From: Aggregatibacter kilianii
GTDB taxonomy: Bacteria; Pseudomonadota; Gammaproteobacteria; Enterobacterales; Pasteurellaceae
Direction of reading: 5' to 3'
Assembly (NCBI RefSeq): GCF_003129965.1
Contig: NZ_NRCJ01000007.1
Coordinates: 1-64,000 of the forward strand
DNA length: 64,000 nt
The first letter of the stretch is position 1. The number at the start of each line of letters is the position of its first letter. The translations under genes and the position numbers were made by a program. Positions 55,874 to 62,841 of this stretch are shown here, piece after piece. Below the pieces are notes generated by a model, which saw only the letters and a program-made list of their open reading frames with translations, made no database searches and was not told the DNA's origin.

Positions 55874-56149
55874 ATGGCAATTACCGTCACTTCAAAAGAA
55901 TTTAATCAACGTGCCAGCTATGTGCTGAAACTCTCTGAAACGCAGCCCGTTTTTATTACCAAATGGGGCAAGATTGTGAGTGTGTTGTCGAGTTATCAAG
56001 ATTACCGCAAAGCACAATCAGAGCCGAGTTTTGAAGAACTATTTGGGCAGTCCGCCACAAGCGTGAGCGCTGAAGAGATTGACGATTTCGACCAAATTCT
56101 GGCTGATATTCGTAAAGAAACGCGTATGCGCGAAGTGGAATTTGACTAG
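55874..56149 (+). CDS. Phd/YefM-family antitoxin
   Basis: The 91-residue protein begins MAITVTSKEFNQRASYVLKL, typical of Phd-type antitoxins that form the DNA-binding domain, followed by PVFITKWGKIVSVLSSYQDY. The C-terminus is acidic and probably unstructured, ready to block the toxin. A strong CAGGAGG ribosome site precedes it. It is 14 nt upstream of a PIN-domain toxin. Confidence 0.88.
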   Translation: MAITVTSKEFNQRASYVLKLSETQPVFITKWGKIVSVLSSYQDYRKAQSEPSFEELFGQSATSVSAEEIDDFDQILADIRKETRMREVEFD

Positions 56150-56163
56150 GCGGAATTTGAGTA

Positions 56164-56583
56164 ATGTACTTATTAGACACAAACATTATTTCCGAGCTTT
56201 ATAAATTCCGTAATGGAAAAATTAACGCCGGCGTGAAAGCGTGGTTGGCAGATGTTTTACCGAGCGAAACGGCGATCAGCTGCATTACGCTTTCAGAAAT
56301 TCAAACGGGTATTTTGTTGAAAGCCCGCAAAGATAAAGCACAAGCCCATTTATTAAATGAATGGTTTAAACGGCAAATTATCCCAGCTTATCGACAAAAT
56401 ACGTTAGCCATTACGGCAGAAATTGCCTTAATGGCAGCAGAGTTACATATTCCCAATAAAATGGATATTAACGATGCCTACATTGCAGCGACCGCAAAAT
56501 TTCATCGTTTAAAGCTAGTCACCCGCAACGTCAAAGATTTTGAAAATTGCGGCGTGAAAATTATTAATCCATTTCTTGAGTAA
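56164..56583 (+). CDS. VapC-like PIN-domain toxin
   Basis: The 139-residue PIN-domain ribonuclease has the acidic residues of the active site: Asp5 in YLLDTNIISEL, Glu in CITLSEIQTGI and Asp residues in KMDINDAYIAATAKFH, with the C-terminal LVTRNVKDFENCGVKIINPF. It is the toxin of a type II pair and is probably neutralised by the antitoxin encoded just before it. The module sits between genes of the shared-promoter regulon but points the other way. Confidence 0.9.
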   Translation: MYLLDTNIISELYKFRNGKINAGVKAWLADVLPSETAISCITLSEIQTGILLKARKDKAQAHLLNEWFKRQIIPAYRQNTLAITAEIALMAAELHIPNKMDINDAYIAATAKFHRLKLVTRNVKDFENCGVKIINPFLE

Positions 56584-56589
56584 AAAAAT

Positions 56590-56624
56590 ACCGCTTGTTT
56601 CGGTTACCGAATCAACAAGCGGTC
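56590..56624. terminator. Terminator of the toxin gene and the exported SnoaL gene (Actinobacillus-type uptake signals)
   Basis: ACCGCTTGTT and AACAAGCGGT form the stem around GGTTACC. Both arms are uptake signals of the ACAAGCGGT type. It lies between the convergent toxin and exported SnoaL genes. Confidence 0.8.
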
Positions 56625-56656
56625 AATTTCATTTCACGCTTTGCACATCTTACGGC

Positions 56657-57199
56657 TTATTCCGCCGCTTTCTCACTCACCTGACTAAACAAAAAATTCG
56701 ATTTGCGGCTTTCGATTAACCAACGTCCGTTTTGTTTCACATACACATCGTCGTAACGCACACCACGGCGTTCGGCGATGTCTTTGCCGTTTTCGGTTTT
56801 AATCAGCGTCACATCGCAATAGCTCACGCCCGCTGCCTGCGTTGGGCTTTGGAAACGTACCGTTTGTTGCCCGTTTAAATGATAAACCGTGTGGAACTGG
56901 GCGAGATAACCGCTGAAAGCTTTATTCAAGGTGTCGCGCCCCACAAGCGGTGGATTTGCTTTGCCGTTTTGCACACTTTGCACGGAGGCATTTTCGGTGA
57001 ACAGCAACACTTGCTCATCAATGCGTTTTTCGTCCGCTAGGTTAGAGAACGTATCCACCAACTCTTTAAGCTGAATGCGATCGCTGATTTCTTGTAGTGA
57101 AATGGCTTCGTGATACGCAGGGCGAACATCTTGCACGTTATTTGCCAAAGTTGGTAAGGCAAGCGTGGCGGTAAAAAGTGCGGTTAAAATCTTTTTCAT
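56657..57199 (-). CDS. Exported SnoaL-like (NTF2-fold) protein
   Basis: The 180-residue protein has a signal peptide (MKKILTALFTATLALPTLAN) followed by a SnoaL-like domain: IQLKELVDTFSNLADEKRID, TVYHLNGQQTV, GVSYCDVTLIKTENGKD and NGRWLIESRKSNFLF. It is the exported paralogue of the protein at 55236-55688. The signal peptide contains the uptake signal (TAL). It lies 14 nt after the exported aldo/keto reductase and has the same GGAGCAAAAATG start region, so the two are a unit. Confidence 0.87.
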   Translation of the reverse strand: MKKILTALFTATLALPTLANNVQDVRPAYHEAISLQEISDRIQLKELVDTFSNLADEKRIDEQVLLFTENASVQSVQNGKANPPLVGRDTLNKAFSGYLAQFHTVYHLNGQQTVRFQSPTQAAGVSYCDVTLIKTENGKDIAERRGVRYDDVYVKQNGRWLIESRKSNFLFSQVSEKAAE

Positions 57200-57213
57200 T
57201 TTTGCTCCTTCAT

Positions 57214-58122
57214 TTAGAACGTGGAAAAGCGGTATTGTTTATCTAAGGCTTTCATCTTTGCCATTTCCGCATCGCTGAGTGCGAAGTCGAAAATATCGAT
57301 ATTTTCTTTAATATGTGCCGGGTTGCTTGAACCGGGAATGGCAATATTACCGCTCTGTAATTGCCAACGCAGGATAATCTGTGCCGGTGTTTTTTGGTGT
57401 GCTTGAGCGATTTCGACAATGGTCAGATCGGCAAACAAGGTTTGCGTGCCGCCACGTCCGTAGCGATCTCGTCCACCCAATGGATACCACGCTTCCAGCA
57501 CCGTACCGTAACGGTCAAAATACGGTTTGAGATCTTGCCATTGGTTGTATGGGTGCGTTTCATTCTGCACGACCGCCGGGGTAATTTCGGCGATTTTCAT
57601 GATGTCGGCAAACTCCGGTTCGTAGAAATTCGACAAGCCAATTGACTTCACCTTGCCTGCTTTCACCGCGGCTTCCATCGCTTTATAGGCGTCCTTGTCG
57701 TGCGGTGCGGGGTGGTGAAGCAGAAGCAAATCGATGTAGTCGGTATCTAAGCGTGCCAACATCGCATCAATTTCTGCCGCCGCATTGGGGAAATCCGCCG
57801 TCCATAATTTGGTGGTTAAGAAAATTTCACTGCGCGGTACGCCCGATTTTTTCATCGCACGCCCCACTGCCGCTTCATTGCCGTAAATGTGGGCGGTATC
57901 AATCAAGCGATAACCGTTTTGCAAGGCGTGCAAGACGGAATTTTCCGCCTGTTCTTGGTTCAACATAAACACGCCAATGCCTAAAATCGGCATCGTGCGA
58001 CCATCGTTAAGCTGCACGGTTTTGCGCTCGAAATCAAACTTGGGGGCAGCCGCTTGTGCGTTTGCCGCTACGCTTAGCGAAAGCCCGAGAGACAGTCCAA
58101 GTGCGGTCAATATTTTTTTCAT
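57214..58122 (-). CDS. Exported aldo/keto reductase
   Basis: The 302-residue protein has a signal peptide (MKKILTALGLSLGLSLSVAA then NAQAA) followed by a full aldo/keto reductase domain: MPILGIGVFML, the catalytic Asp and Tyr in IDTAHIYGNEAAVG, Lys in FLTTKLW and His in LLLHHPAP, then IGLSNFYEPEF and IPGSSNPAHIKENIDIFDF. Members reduce aldehydes with NADPH, which is not free in the periplasm, so either export occurs with bound cofactor or the leader is not used. It is the first gene of a unit with the exported SnoaL protein and has the shared promoter block. Confidence 0.88.
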   Translation of the reverse strand: MKKILTALGLSLGLSLSVAANAQAAAPKFDFERKTVQLNDGRTMPILGIGVFMLNQEQAENSVLHALQNGYRLIDTAHIYGNEAAVGRAMKKSGVPRSEIFLTTKLWTADFPNAAAEIDAMLARLDTDYIDLLLLHHPAPHDKDAYKAMEAAVKAGKVKSIGLSNFYEPEFADIMKIAEITPAVVQNETHPYNQWQDLKPYFDRYGTVLEAWYPLGGRDRYGRGGTQTLFADLTIVEIAQAHQKTPAQIILRWQLQSGNIAIPGSSNPAHIKENIDIFDFALSDAEMAKMKALDKQYRFSTF

Positions 58123-58177
58123 TTTTGCTCCTTGCTTAAAATTAAGATAAAGAGAGTTTAAAGAAGAATTTTATTCA

Positions 58178-58219
58178 GATAAAGTGGGGTTTATTCATTA
58201 TCGTCGTGAATATAATTCA
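58178..58219 (-). promoter_or_regulatory. Shared promoter block 4 (exported aldo/keto reductase)
   Basis: GATAAAGTGGGGTTTATTC starts at 58178, and TGAATATAATTCA lies at 58207-58219. The dyad centre is 91 bp and the GATAAA 56 bp from the start codon. Confidence 0.75.
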
Positions 58220-58245
58220 GTAATACGTAATGTGGAGAGAAAAAA

Positions 58246-58271
58246 GACCGCTTATTTTTCAACAAGCGGTC
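58246..58271. terminator. Terminator after the RpiR gene (Actinobacillus-type uptake signal)
   Basis: GACCGCTT and AAGCGGTC pair around ATTTTTCAAC, flanked by A- and T-runs. The right arm contains the full ACAAGCGGTC uptake signal. Confidence 0.8.
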
Positions 58272-58301
58272 TTTTACATGATTATAAATTTAAGGATACA
58301 T

Positions 58302-59150
58302 TTATTTCATTCTGAAATATTCCGTAGCCTGTACTGTTTTTTCTAAATTATTTTTAGCCATTTGTCTGTTTTGCTGAATAACGGCCGTAAAAAATACATC
58401 AACCAGAACTAATTGTAAGATACGTGCGGAAGCATTTTTACCGAGTAACGGTGTATCCGGTGCGGGAGAGCAGATCACAAAATCTGCCAGCGAGGCAATC
58501 GGCGATACATCGCTATGCGTAATACAGATGATTTTTGCCCCATTTTCTCGCGCTTGCTTCACCACCCGTAATAAATCGGTGGTTTTGCCCGAATGGGAAA
58601 CGACCAAGACCACGTCGTCGGCAGATAACAGCGAAGCGGACATCATCATTAAATGCACGTCTTTATAACCATTACAGCGAATACCAACCCGTAAAAACTT
58701 ATGCGCAATGTCATCACAAATGGAATTGGAACCGCCTGCCGCATAGAGATCGCGATTTTTGGCATTAAAGAAGCATTTTGCCGCCGCCTCAATCACATCC
58801 GAACGCAAAATGCTTTTTCCTTCCACGATTGTTTGCAAGGAAACGTTAAAGACTTTATCGATTAAATCCTGAGTCGTGTCCTGTCGGGACAGTTCAATCG
58901 GCTCGGGATCGAGGTGAGCCAAACAAGCCGCCACTTGTCTGCGCAAATCGCGAAAGCCGGTAAAACCGAGTAATTTGGCGACTTTGACGATAAGGGCCTC
59001 CGATAAAGAGAGGGCTTCAGCCACTTCGCTCAATGCCGTATTTTCTGAAAACTTTGAGGGATCGAGAATCCAATCAACGACCCGTTTTTCCGTGTCGGTC
59101 AATCCTTCCCGTTGCATTCTTATGCGTGGGATTAGCGATAAATCTTTCAT
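58302..59150 (-). CDS. RpiR/AlsR-family transcriptional regulator
   Basis: The 282-residue protein has an RpiR-type helix-turn-helix domain at the N-terminus (RIRMQREGLTDTEKRVVDWI, then NTALSEVAEALSLSEALIVKVAKLLGFTGFRDLRR) and a C-terminal sugar-phosphate-binding SIS domain (LYAAGGSNSICDDIAHKFLR and VLVVSHSGKTTDLLRVVKQA). It resembles E. coli RpiR/AlsR, which represses the allose operon. Start 59150 (MKDLSLIPRIRM) is preferred to an upstream ATG at 59186; both have weak ribosome sites. It is next to a PTS operon with an AlsE-like epimerase. Confidence 0.85.
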   Translation of the reverse strand: MKDLSLIPRIRMQREGLTDTEKRVVDWILDPSKFSENTALSEVAEALSLSEALIVKVAKLLGFTGFRDLRRQVAACLAHLDPEPIELSRQDTTQDLIDKVFNVSLQTIVEGKSILRSDVIEAAAKCFFNAKNRDLYAAGGSNSICDDIAHKFLRVGIRCNGYKDVHLMMMSASLLSADDVVLVVSHSGKTTDLLRVVKQARENGAKIICITHSDVSPIASLADFVICSPAPDTPLLGKNASARILQLVLVDVFFTAVIQQNRQMAKNNLEKTVQATEYFRMK

Positions 59151-59210
59151 TGTTGTGTTAGGGATAATGGTTAATCGTCGCGTCATTTTATAGCGAAACC
59201 CGCAAGGGCG

Positions 59211-59252
59211 AAAGTGCGGTCAAAATTCAAGGTGTTTTTTGACCGCACTTTT
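59211..59252 (-). terminator. Paired-uptake-signal terminator between the transaldolase and RpiR genes
   Basis: AAAGTGCGGTCAAAA and TTTTGACCGCACTTT pair around a short loop. It separates the PTS operon from the regulator gene. Confidence 0.85.
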
Positions 59253-60203
59253 TTATAATTTCGCCACCAGCATGGCTTCCAGTTTTTCCTGATCCAAGGC
59301 GAATTTGCGGATGCCTTCCGCCAGTTTATCCACCGCCATGGCATCACTGTTATGCTGCCAATAAAATTCCGCTTCGGAAAGGGGCTGTGGCTTCTCTTGA
59401 ACTTCTCCGCAATAATCAAGCTTACGGCTGAGTTCGCCTTGATTTTCCTGTAACGCCTGTAATAACGGCGGCGCAATGGTTAAGCGATCGCAACCCGCCA
59501 GTTCGGTAATTTCACCGAGGTTACGGAAACTGGCGCCCATCACAATGGTGTCGTAGCCATATTGTTTGTAATAACGATAAATATGACTAACCGAAATCAC
59601 GCCGGGATCTTCTGCCGGTGCGTAATTTTGCTTATCCGAATGGGCTTTGTGCCAATCTAGAATTCGTCCGACAAACGGTGAAATTAAATAAACACCGGCT
59701 TCTGCACAAGCCCGAGCCTGCGCTTGAGAAAATAATAATGTGAGATTACAGTTAATGCCTTCTTTCTCTAAGATCTCTGCCGCCCGAATTCCCTGCCAGG
59801 TCGCCGCGATTTTGATCAGAATACGCTCATTACCGATACCCGCCTGATTATACAGGGCGATTAATTTGCGTGCTTTGCTCACCGTTGCCTGTGTGTCATA
59901 AGAGAGGCGGGCATCCACTTCAGTGGAGATACGCCCCGGGACAATTGCCAGGATTTCTAATCCGATATTCACCGCCAATTTATCTTCCGCATCAAGCAAT
60001 TGCTGCGCTTTGTCATGGCTTTGTCCTTTTGCGTAAGCAATGGCTTCGTCAATTAAAGCGGCGTATTGCGGCAGTTGTGATGCGCTTAAAATCAGCGAAG
60101 GATTGGTCGTCGCATCTTGCGGTTGATATTGTCGAATCGCCTCAATATCGCCGGTGTCGGCAACCACAATGCTAAGTGATTTTAAAGAGGTTAATTGATT
60201 CAT
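59253..60203 (-). CDS. tal: Transaldolase
   Basis: The 316-residue enzyme transfers dihydroxyacetone units between sugar phosphates, linking pentoses to fructose 6-phosphate. It has [28 protein letters not shown] (catalytic Asp), the Schiff-base lysine in [19 protein letters not shown], and [10 protein letters not shown]. Length matches TalA/TalB. Its ATG overlaps the EIIC stop, so it is translated with the PTS genes. Confidence 0.95.
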   Translation of the reverse strand: MNQLTSLKSLSIVVADTGDIEAIRQYQPQDATTNPSLILSASQLPQYAALIDEAIAYAKGQSHDKAQQLLDAEDKLAVNIGLEILAIVPGRISTEVDARLSYDTQATVSKARKLIALYNQAGIGNERILIKIAATWQGIRAAEILEKEGINCNLTLLFSQAQARACAEAGVYLISPFVGRILDWHKAHSDKQNYAPAEDPGVISVSHIYRYYKQYGYDTIVMGASFRNLGEITELAGCDRLTIAPPLLQALQENQGELSRKLDYCGEVQEKPQPLSEAEFYWQHNSDAMAVDKLAEGIRKFALDQEKLEAMLVAKL

Positions 60204-61552
60204 TTCTGTTCTCCTTTTTTCGCCAGTACGTTATAGGCAATAAGCACCGCCCATAGACCGATAATCACCGCTGTAATCATCTCTTTAGAGAAATATTGCG
60301 CCATATAACCGAGGGTGATACCAATCACGCCAAAGTCCGCATCAGAGAAGGTTGTATTGGCAACACCAAGAGAACCTAATACCGGCAACAAGAACACCGG
60401 TAGGAAGGAAATCAATATCCCTTGCACGAAAGCACCGGCGATCGCACCGCGTCGTCCGCCCATCGCATTGCCGAACACACCTGCTGTTGCGCCACAGAAA
60501 AAGTGCGGTACAACGCCGGGTAAAATTAATACCCAATTAAGCTGTCCGAGCAAGAACAATGCAAACAAGCCGCCGGCAAAACTGGACAAGAAGCCGAGTA
60601 ATACCGCATTAGGCGCATAAGGGAATACAATTGGACAATCCAATGCCGGTTTGGCATTTGGTACTAATTTTTCGGAAAATCCTTTAAATGCCGGCACAAT
60701 TTCCGCCAGAATCAGGCGTACACCCTGCAGAATAATGTAAACGCCGGCGGCAAAGGTGATGGCTTGAATGAAGGAATACACCAAATAATGCTGATCCGGG
60801 CTGAAATTAGCCGAAACGTATTCGCTACCGGAGGCGATCGCCAACACAAAGTAAATAACCAACATCGTTAATGAAATAGAGACCGAACTATCGCGCAGGA
60901 AACTTAAATTTTGCGGTAAATTCATCTCTTCCGTAGAAGGGGAGTTTTTACCCACGGCTTTTCCCGTTAAGCCCGATGCGACATAGCCGATAGTACCAAA
61001 ATGACCTAACGCCACATCGTCGCTTTCGGTAATTTTACGCATAAACGGTTGTGCAAGCGCGGGAAACAAGGCCATTACCAAACCGAGCGTTAACGCCCCA
61101 ATCACGACAAGTAACACGCCGTCAAAGCCTGCGACGGTTAAAATCACCGCAATCAAACACGCCATATAGAAGGTATGATGTCCGGTTAAAAAGATGTATT
61201 TCAGACGGGTAAAGCGGGCAATTGCAATATTTGCCACCATGCCGAACGCCATAATCAATGCCGTTGCCGTTCCGAATTTTTCCACTGCAATAGAAACCGC
61301 CGCTTCCATATTCGGAATAATGCCTTGTACGTTAAAGGCATGCTCAAACATTCCGCCGAGCGGATTAAGTGAATTAACCAGAACACCGGCACCACCGCCT
61401 AATACTAAAAAGCCAAGAATGGTTTTTAGCGTACCTTTCACAATATCCGCCGACGATTTTTTCTGTGTTGCCAACCCGATCAATGCAATTAAACCGACCA
61501 GCACCGCCGGCACTTTGAGAATATCTAACACAAATGAAAGTAAGGAATTCAT
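60200..61552 (-). CDS. Ascorbate-type PTS EIIC (UlaA family)
   Basis: The 450-residue membrane protein has about 11 segments and the UlaA family landmarks: [70 protein letters not shown] and [22 protein letters not shown]. UlaA imports ascorbate, but this copy lies with an AlsE-like epimerase and transaldolase instead of ula catabolic genes, so the substrate is probably another sugar. Its stop overlaps the transaldolase start, and it begins 9 nt after the EIIB gene. Confidence 0.9.
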   Translation of the reverse strand: MNSLLSFVLDILKVPAVLVGLIALIGLATQKKSSADIVKGTLKTILGFLVLGGGAGVLVNSLNPLGGMFEHAFNVQGIIPNMEAAVSIAVEKFGTATALIMAFGMVANIAIARFTRLKYIFLTGHHTFYMACLIAVILTVAGFDGVLLVVIGALTLGLVMALFPALAQPFMRKITESDDVALGHFGTIGYVASGLTGKAVGKNSPSTEEMNLPQNLSFLRDSSVSISLTMLVIYFVLAIASGSEYVSANFSPDQHYLVYSFIQAITFAAGVYIILQGVRLILAEIVPAFKGFSEKLVPNAKPALDCPIVFPYAPNAVLLGFLSSFAGGLFALFLLGQLNWVLILPGVVPHFFCGATAGVFGNAMGGRRGAIAGAFVQGILISFLPVFLLPVLGSLGVANTTFSDADFGVIGITLGYMAQYFSKEMITAVIIGLWAVLIAYNVLAKKGEQK

Positions 61553-61561
61553 AATCCACCT

Positions 61562-61831
61562 CTAGCGATTAAAGTATGCGGAAAGTTTTTCTTCATATTC
61601 CTTTACGCTGACAATGTTTTTCACGGTGATAATGCGATCCGCCGGTAAATTACTGCTACCGGCAATATCGCTTGCCATCACGAATACATCCGCACTGTCT
61701 GATGTCACGGATGAGAGATCCGTATGATTCACTTCCGCCTCGACATTAAGCTTGCTTAATGCTTTTTTGATGTTCATTTCCATCATAAAGCTACTACCGA
61801 CACCGTTGCCGCAAACTGCCATAATTTTCAT
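61562..61831 (-). CDS. Ascorbate-type PTS EIIB (UlaB family)
   Basis: The 89-residue cytoplasmic protein carries the phosphorylated Cys7 in MAVCGNGVGSS, the lactose/cellobiose-type IIB loop used by UlaB relatives. It passes phosphate to the sugar bound by the EIIC next to it. No EIIA gene is present in the operon, so EIIA must be supplied from elsewhere. Confidence 0.9.
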   Translation of the reverse strand: MKIMAVCGNGVGSSFMMEMNIKKALSKLNVEAEVNHTDLSSVTSDSADVFVMASDIAGSSNLPADRIITVKNIVSVKEYEEKLSAYFNR

Positions 61832-61848
61832 AATAATCTCCTTTTGGA

Positions 61849-62526
61849 TCAGATAGTTGTATATTGAGCGATATCGCTTGCCATAATGTCCCAGGCATCG
61901 CTGATGTTGTCAGCCAGGCTGAATAAGCCGGATGTTCCGACAATGAGTACATCCGAACCCGCGTTAATCAATCGTTCGTATGTTTTACTATTGCAAGAAC
62001 CATCGATTTCGATTTCATAATTTAATTGATGTTGTTCACGGTAAGTTTTTAGTGCGCTAATTTTGTACAACATTTCCGGAATAAATGCCTGTCCGGCAAA
62101 TCCGGGATCGATGGTTAAAACAGTGACTTTATCCACCTTATGCATATAAAGTTGCGCCGCCGAAATATCGGTTTCAGGATTAAAAATAATGCCGACTTTC
62201 ATACCTAGCTGACGAATACGATCAAATAACCGAAAAGCTTGTCCCGAAATCGTTTCAACCTGTAACGTAATCATGTCTGCGCCCGCCTCGGCGAGAACCT
62301 CAATATAATTTTCCGGTTTCATTACCATTAAGTGACAATCTAAAGGTTTCTTTGCCAGCTTTTTCACTTCCTTTACAAAAAATGGCGAAAGCGTGATGTT
62401 TTGCACAAAGTGTCCGTCCATAATATCAATGTGAAAGTAACCAACTTTCTGATCTAAAAACTCAATTTGCTCTTTAAATTTGGTTAAATCCATACACATT
62501 AATGAAGGCGCTATCGTTACACTCAT
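61849..62526 (-). CDS. AlsE-like ketohexose-6-phosphate 3-epimerase
   Basis: The 225-residue TIM barrel belongs to the ribulose-phosphate epimerase superfamily but is closer to E. coli AlsE (D-allulose 6-phosphate 3-epimerase) than to the rpe at 24526. It shares IAPSLMCMDLTKFKEQIEFL, YFHIDIMDGHFVQNITLSPFF, LDCHLMVMKPENYI, IDPGFAGQAFIPEML and the distinctive YEIEIDGSCNSKTYERL. It is the first gene of the PTS operon, with a good AGGAGAT ribosome site. The likely reaction is allulose 6-phosphate to fructose 6-phosphate. A pentulose substrate is not excluded. Confidence 0.85.
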   Translation of the reverse strand: MSVTIAPSLMCMDLTKFKEQIEFLDQKVGYFHIDIMDGHFVQNITLSPFFVKEVKKLAKKPLDCHLMVMKPENYIEVLAEAGADMITLQVETISGQAFRLFDRIRQLGMKVGIIFNPETDISAAQLYMHKVDKVTVLTIDPGFAGQAFIPEMLYKISALKTYREQHQLNYEIEIDGSCNSKTYERLINAGSDVLIVGTSGLFSLADNISDAWDIMASDIAQYTTI

Positions 62527-62574
62527 AATAATCTCCTATGTGGTTTACTTTCACTCTCATCACAGAAAATAAAA

Positions 62575-62662
62575 TTTTGTGAAGTTGATATACTTATACC
62601 ACACTTTTTGAATTGGTCAAGCTTTTCTTTATGAGATTTTTATTTTTGTGAAGTTTTATATA
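62575..62662 (-). promoter_or_regulatory. Promoter and duplicated operator of the PTS operon
   Basis: On the minus strand TTGACC (62615-62620) and TATAAG (62593-62598) are 16 bp apart and read towards the epimerase. TTTTGTGAAGTTGATATA (62575-62592) covers the start region, and a near copy, TTTTGTGAAGTTTTATATA (62644-62662), lies upstream of the -35. Two copies 69 bp apart fit looping repression by the adjacent RpiR protein. The rest of the 315-bp gap (62527-62841) is AT-rich without a gene. Confidence 0.65.
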
Positions 62663-62805
62663 AAAAAGAAAAGATTAAGATGATTTACAGCCTGTTAAAT
62701 ACGGGATATTTTATGAGTTATATTGAAAATAAAATCACAAACAAATATCAACATGTAAAGATATTGCAATTTTAATAATATGAAATGATAGAAAATAAAG
62801 GGAAA

Positions 62806-62834
62806 GACCGCCGGTCTTTTTTCAACAAGCGGTC
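62806..62834. terminator. Terminator after the DkgA-like gene (Actinobacillus-type uptake signal)
   Basis: GACCGC and GCGGTC pair around CGGTCTTTTTTCAACAA. The right arm contains ACAAGCGGTC. Confidence 0.7.
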
Positions 62835-62841
62835 GAGGTGA

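Noticed and set aside
60200..61831. Assignment of the PTS genes to ascorbate use (ulaAB)
   Set aside because: The catabolic genes expected for ascorbate (ulaD, ulaE, ulaF, ulaG) are missing, and the neighbours are an AlsE-like epimerase and transaldolase.
61849..62526. A simple second copy of rpe
   Set aside because: The protein shares AlsE-specific stretches (SLMCMDLTKFKEQIEF and EIEIDGSCNSKTYERL) not seen in the rpe at 24526.
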